Shown piece by piece: positions 61,131-64,000 of a stretch of 64,000 nt of DNA. The DNA comes from Allodiplogaster sudhausi (lineage: Eukaryota; Nematoda; Chromadorea; Rhabditida; Diplogasteridae): the NCBI GenBank assembly GCA_945643635.1, contig CALZFC010000004.1, positions 963,501-1,027,500 of the forward strand, in the 5' to 3' direction. The notes under the pieces are model-generated. The model worked only from the letters and a program-made list of their open reading frames with translations, had not been told where the DNA came from and ran no database searches. The position numbers were made by a program, and so were the translations under genes. Positions within the stretch are counted from its first letter, which is position 1; every line of letters starts with the position of its first letter.

Positions 61131-61720
61131 CTAATTTCATTAAATATTTCATCGTTTACAATGTATATTCGCCTCTACGTGTACTCTGTATCTTTAATTC
61201 CTGATCCTTCATCGGCTACAGAAACTACAGGAGAACTGGAATTGACAGACCTTAAAGGAAGTATCCGACGAAAGAATACCGTATCTAATAAAATTACGTT
61301 TCAAACTGTGCTAAAATCCCAACTGGATGAGCCTTTTTTGAGCGCCCGCTACAAAATTTCAAATGTGAAACGTATGTGTATCTAACCTCTCTCGACTTCT
61401 TTCATTGTCTCGCTTTTCTCTAACGTCTGTATCTCTCATCCCTTGGTGAAAATGGGGTGCTAAGTGGGCAAGACAGGCAGAGACTGCCGCTTCTTCCCAC
61501 CCATTGGCACTCCTTGCTTGGATTTGAGCATACACCGTATGCACCGACAGAGACGTTTTCTACCGTATTCCAAAAAACAAATGCAAATTTCTGGCTAAAT
61601 ACAGACTTTCGTAAAGCGGGATCACCTCTAATCGATCTTTTAGGCCAGACTTGATCATATGGGAATATTAAAGAAGAAGTTATTTTTTCGTCGGATACTT
61701 CCTTTAAATACATTCGCGTC
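61131..61720 (+). other. Possible coding remnant or small inverted-repeat element
   Basis: A frame to 61385 includes SATETTGELELTDLKGSIRR and LKSQLDEPFLSARYKISNV, and another to 61654 ends NFWLNTDFRKAGSPLIDLLG before a stop. Both look less repetitive than their surroundings and could be exons, with GTATGTG at about 61373 as a donor. Against this, TTAAAGGAAGTATCCGACGA (61254-61273) is mirrored at about 61690-61710, with weaker mirrored similarity further in. That would instead make it a small foldback element. I cannot decide between the two. Confidence 0.3.
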
Positions 61721-63013
61721 AACGGTTTGATGGGATTTCTTTATTCAGCACGCTATTCAACATTTCTACATATTTACACATCATGCCAAAAATTGCTTTT
61801 TGAATCTTTTTTGAATGCACTGTTTACTTACCTTTCACCTATTTTTATCTCTTATTGTTAGGGGTCGCAATTATAAATGATCATTGATCTCTAAAACATT
61901 TTTGAGATTGGAAAGCAACGATTGGACAGTGCTGACGCCAACTCTCGCTTTATTTTAGGGGTATTTTGTATACCAAATGCTAAAATGGCTGTATTTTTGT
62001 AGATTGGTATTTTAGATTTGTTACGAATATATGCGGAAATATGTATACACATATTTTTTTCACAATCTTGCAGTTGGATAAGAGCGAGGGTGCGTTGCAA
62101 GCGTTGCGGTGACACTCGGCCGTTCCTTCGTATGTTGACGGGAGAAGTTCTGTTAAAAATGTATCCGGAAAATCTGCGCGAAAATAAAGTATAATTTTTT
62201 CAAAGAAACTTATGCATCAGTTTGCCGTCACGAACCACGAAGGAAAAGTATCGTCGGATGTTGCGGCGCACCGTTTTGTTCATTAGGATGTAGACAAATG
62301 CTGGGCACGCTAAAATGGACAAATTGTAGTCTGAGCTGTTGACGGAAACTCATTTGACTGTTGTTGTTGTTGTTGTTGTTCAGTTCTTCTCATCAATCAA
62401 AAAGCTCTCTAACCGTGTCCAAGTTCCCAAAGAAATTGTGCGACGAGAATTATTTGAGGGGTAACTGTGAAGAAATTCATATAGGCGTAGACGAGAGAAG
62501 AGCAGAGATTCGTCAAGCAAATCAGTGATGTTTGCATGAAAATCTACAAGTAAGACACTTGAAAAAGTCTTGAGTCATATCATTCACGTACTCATTGATG
62601 ACAAAATCTTTTGACTCTCCTTGATAAATACGTGCTAATGGTGTCTAGACAAAGAAGTTCGCTGATATTCAAAGCATCCGTTGCTATGTTTGATGTATGA
62701 ACCAGAAGGTTTTGTGTAGAAGATATGCTCAGTGAATAGGAAACTTAATAATTTGGAGAAAGGTGAGAGAGAGAGAGTGAGAGAGAGAGAGAGTGTGAGA
62801 GAGAGAGCGAAAAACAGACGGCGTTCGAAGAGGAGTGAGCACGACGTGGAGCGCTTTCGGCTGCCTTTCTAAAATGAAGGAATTTGGAAGCGTACCAATG
62901 AAAATATATAGATGAACGATTACCACATACATACATATAAGATCTTCATTCTTCTCTTTTAAATGTTTAAACTATTTTTTTACAGACGTATATGAGAGAA
63001 GAGAAGAGATTCG
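61721..63013. other. Intergenic downstream of the srt-like gene
   Basis: No gene seen in 1.3 kb on either strand. A short GTT trinucleotide run lies at 62358-62379 and a GA tract at 62763-62808. GTAGACGAGAGAAGAGCAGAGATTCGTCAA at about 62487 resembles the sequence at about 62986-63016 just after the gene's stop, a short local repeat. I looked here for a missing last exon of the receptor and did not find one. Confidence 0.55.
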
Positions 63014-63954
63014 TCAAAACTTGACGGACCGCTGCGTGCAGAGCATGACACCGATGATGCCATAGACGGCGCAGATGGCAATGCCGATGCCAAAGTTGTT
63101 CACGAGTTGAGCCATATTTTCGTACTGAACAGCATGTACACAATTGAGTACTATTCCTTTACCACATTAACTATACTTTTAAATAAAGAAATATAAACGA
63201 GTTGTGTATTATCTGAAACCAACCTCCAAGAAATCGTTAGCTTGGATGAATGGATCGAAGAAGTATGCGCCATAGAAAGAGTTGAAGGAGGAAGCAGGAG
63301 TGAAGCAGCTGAAAGAGATAGAAGTTTCGATCTACCGTTCAATAAATAACAGCAAGGGACCCATGAAGAATCCGTAGACAGCGGGCAGCAGGAGGATGAG
63401 CCATGCGCGATTGCCCTCAAAGCAAAGAGTTTAGGCAACCAAGAGTACGTGTGCCAATCATATGTATTGCTATTTGGTAGATCATTCTTCTCTTTACTGC
63501 GAAAAGCGTCGAGCTTCTCCGCGTGAGTGCGAGAAGTCGATTGAGAGCGAGCAGCAGGCAAGTCATGCACGAAGTACACCACAGACCTTCAAACGACACT
63601 GTCTCTTGCACACCTCGAAAACATTCTATGTACATTCGCTTTATTGTCCATCAATAAAAGCAATATTCTATTACTGAAATCCTGACAGAATCAAGAAAAA
63701 ACCCAGAAATTTTCATTAATTTTCATACACTTTAAAGGAAAAAACCAAAAGTATTCATAGGATTTTTGACGGTATTATATGTATTTTGGCTGTGAAGTGA
63801 CAAGGAGACCCATGGCGAGGACGCCGAAGATGTAGTTGGCAGGCGGGTTCGAACAGAAGACTTCGCCGCGTATTTGAAGAACATCCGTGACGACTCCAGC
63901 GATGGCCACCGCTAACGTGTCGATGATGGCGAGTGCGAACATTATCTTAATTTG
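63014..63954 (-). CDS. Srt-type serpentine (7TM) chemoreceptor, partial
   Basis: Five exons on the minus strand join in phase: 63954-63810, 63586-63498, 63415-63336, 63308-63224 and 63124-63014. The protein reads QIKIMFALAIID, then GEVFCSNPPANYIFG, GLWCTSCMTCLLLALNR, LFAGNRAWLILLLPAVYG, FYGAYFFDPFIQANDF, EYENMAQLVNNFGIGIA and a further hydrophobic stretch. This order (FCSNP, then GLW.SC with LALNR, then GNR.W with P..YG, then FDP, then Y.N......NN) is the pattern I know for nematode Srt receptors, a family of plasma-membrane G-protein-coupled chemoreceptors. Splice sites are GT..AG (TTTCAG, TTCAG; also TTTGAG). The first coding exon, with TM1, should lie beyond 64000. The reading stops at 63014 after TM6, so the usual TM7 (IF.Q..) is missing: this is either an unseen exon or a truncated gene. 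Confidence 0.8.
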
Positions 63955-64000
63955 CTAATTTATTTTTATATTAGCAAAAAAAAATTTTTTTCTTTTGGGT

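Overview
This window looks like invertebrate, most likely nematode, nuclear DNA. The best evidence is a spliced minus-strand gene at its right edge (63014-63954). Its joined exons read as a serpentine receptor of the Srt type, a chemoreceptor family I know only from nematodes. The rest is AT-rich, gene-poor and dominated by repeats. There is no bacterial-style gene packing, and almost all short open frames here are chance frames inside repeats or CT/GA tracts.

Layout. At 1-2285 there is a tRNA-like element and a broken non-LTR retrotransposon reverse transcriptase. At 2286-8434 lie two long palindromic (foldback) elements, each bounded by TTAA and sharing the end GAGAGCC. At 10838-19798 there is a 9-kb inverted repeat with 3.2-kb arms around a 2.5-kb spacer; each arm carries a smaller TTAA foldback element. 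A second inverted repeat (19795-30783) begins where the first ends. Its right arm has an extra tandem copy of a 1.66-kb block, and one copy is interrupted by a 1435-bp TA-target transposon whose empty site is preserved in the other copy.

From 30.8 to 55 kb the DNA is a patchwork of degenerate copies of the same few modules in both orientations, interleaved with long CT or GA tracts. The most constant module is a core of about 42 bp, of which I count about 36 copies. A GC-rich, hAT-like miniature element with an 8-bp target duplication sits at 53936-54263. From 55.4 to 61.7 kb there are two damaged copies of one unrecognised protein-coding gene, a 38-bp minisatellite of about 28 units, and several local duplications. 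The srt-like gene closes the window and probably continues past base 64000.

The genes do not form a pathway. The main biological content is the repeat architecture: inverted duplication, tandem duplication and transposon insertion, whose order can partly be read from the sequence. All identifications were made by eye, without database searches.
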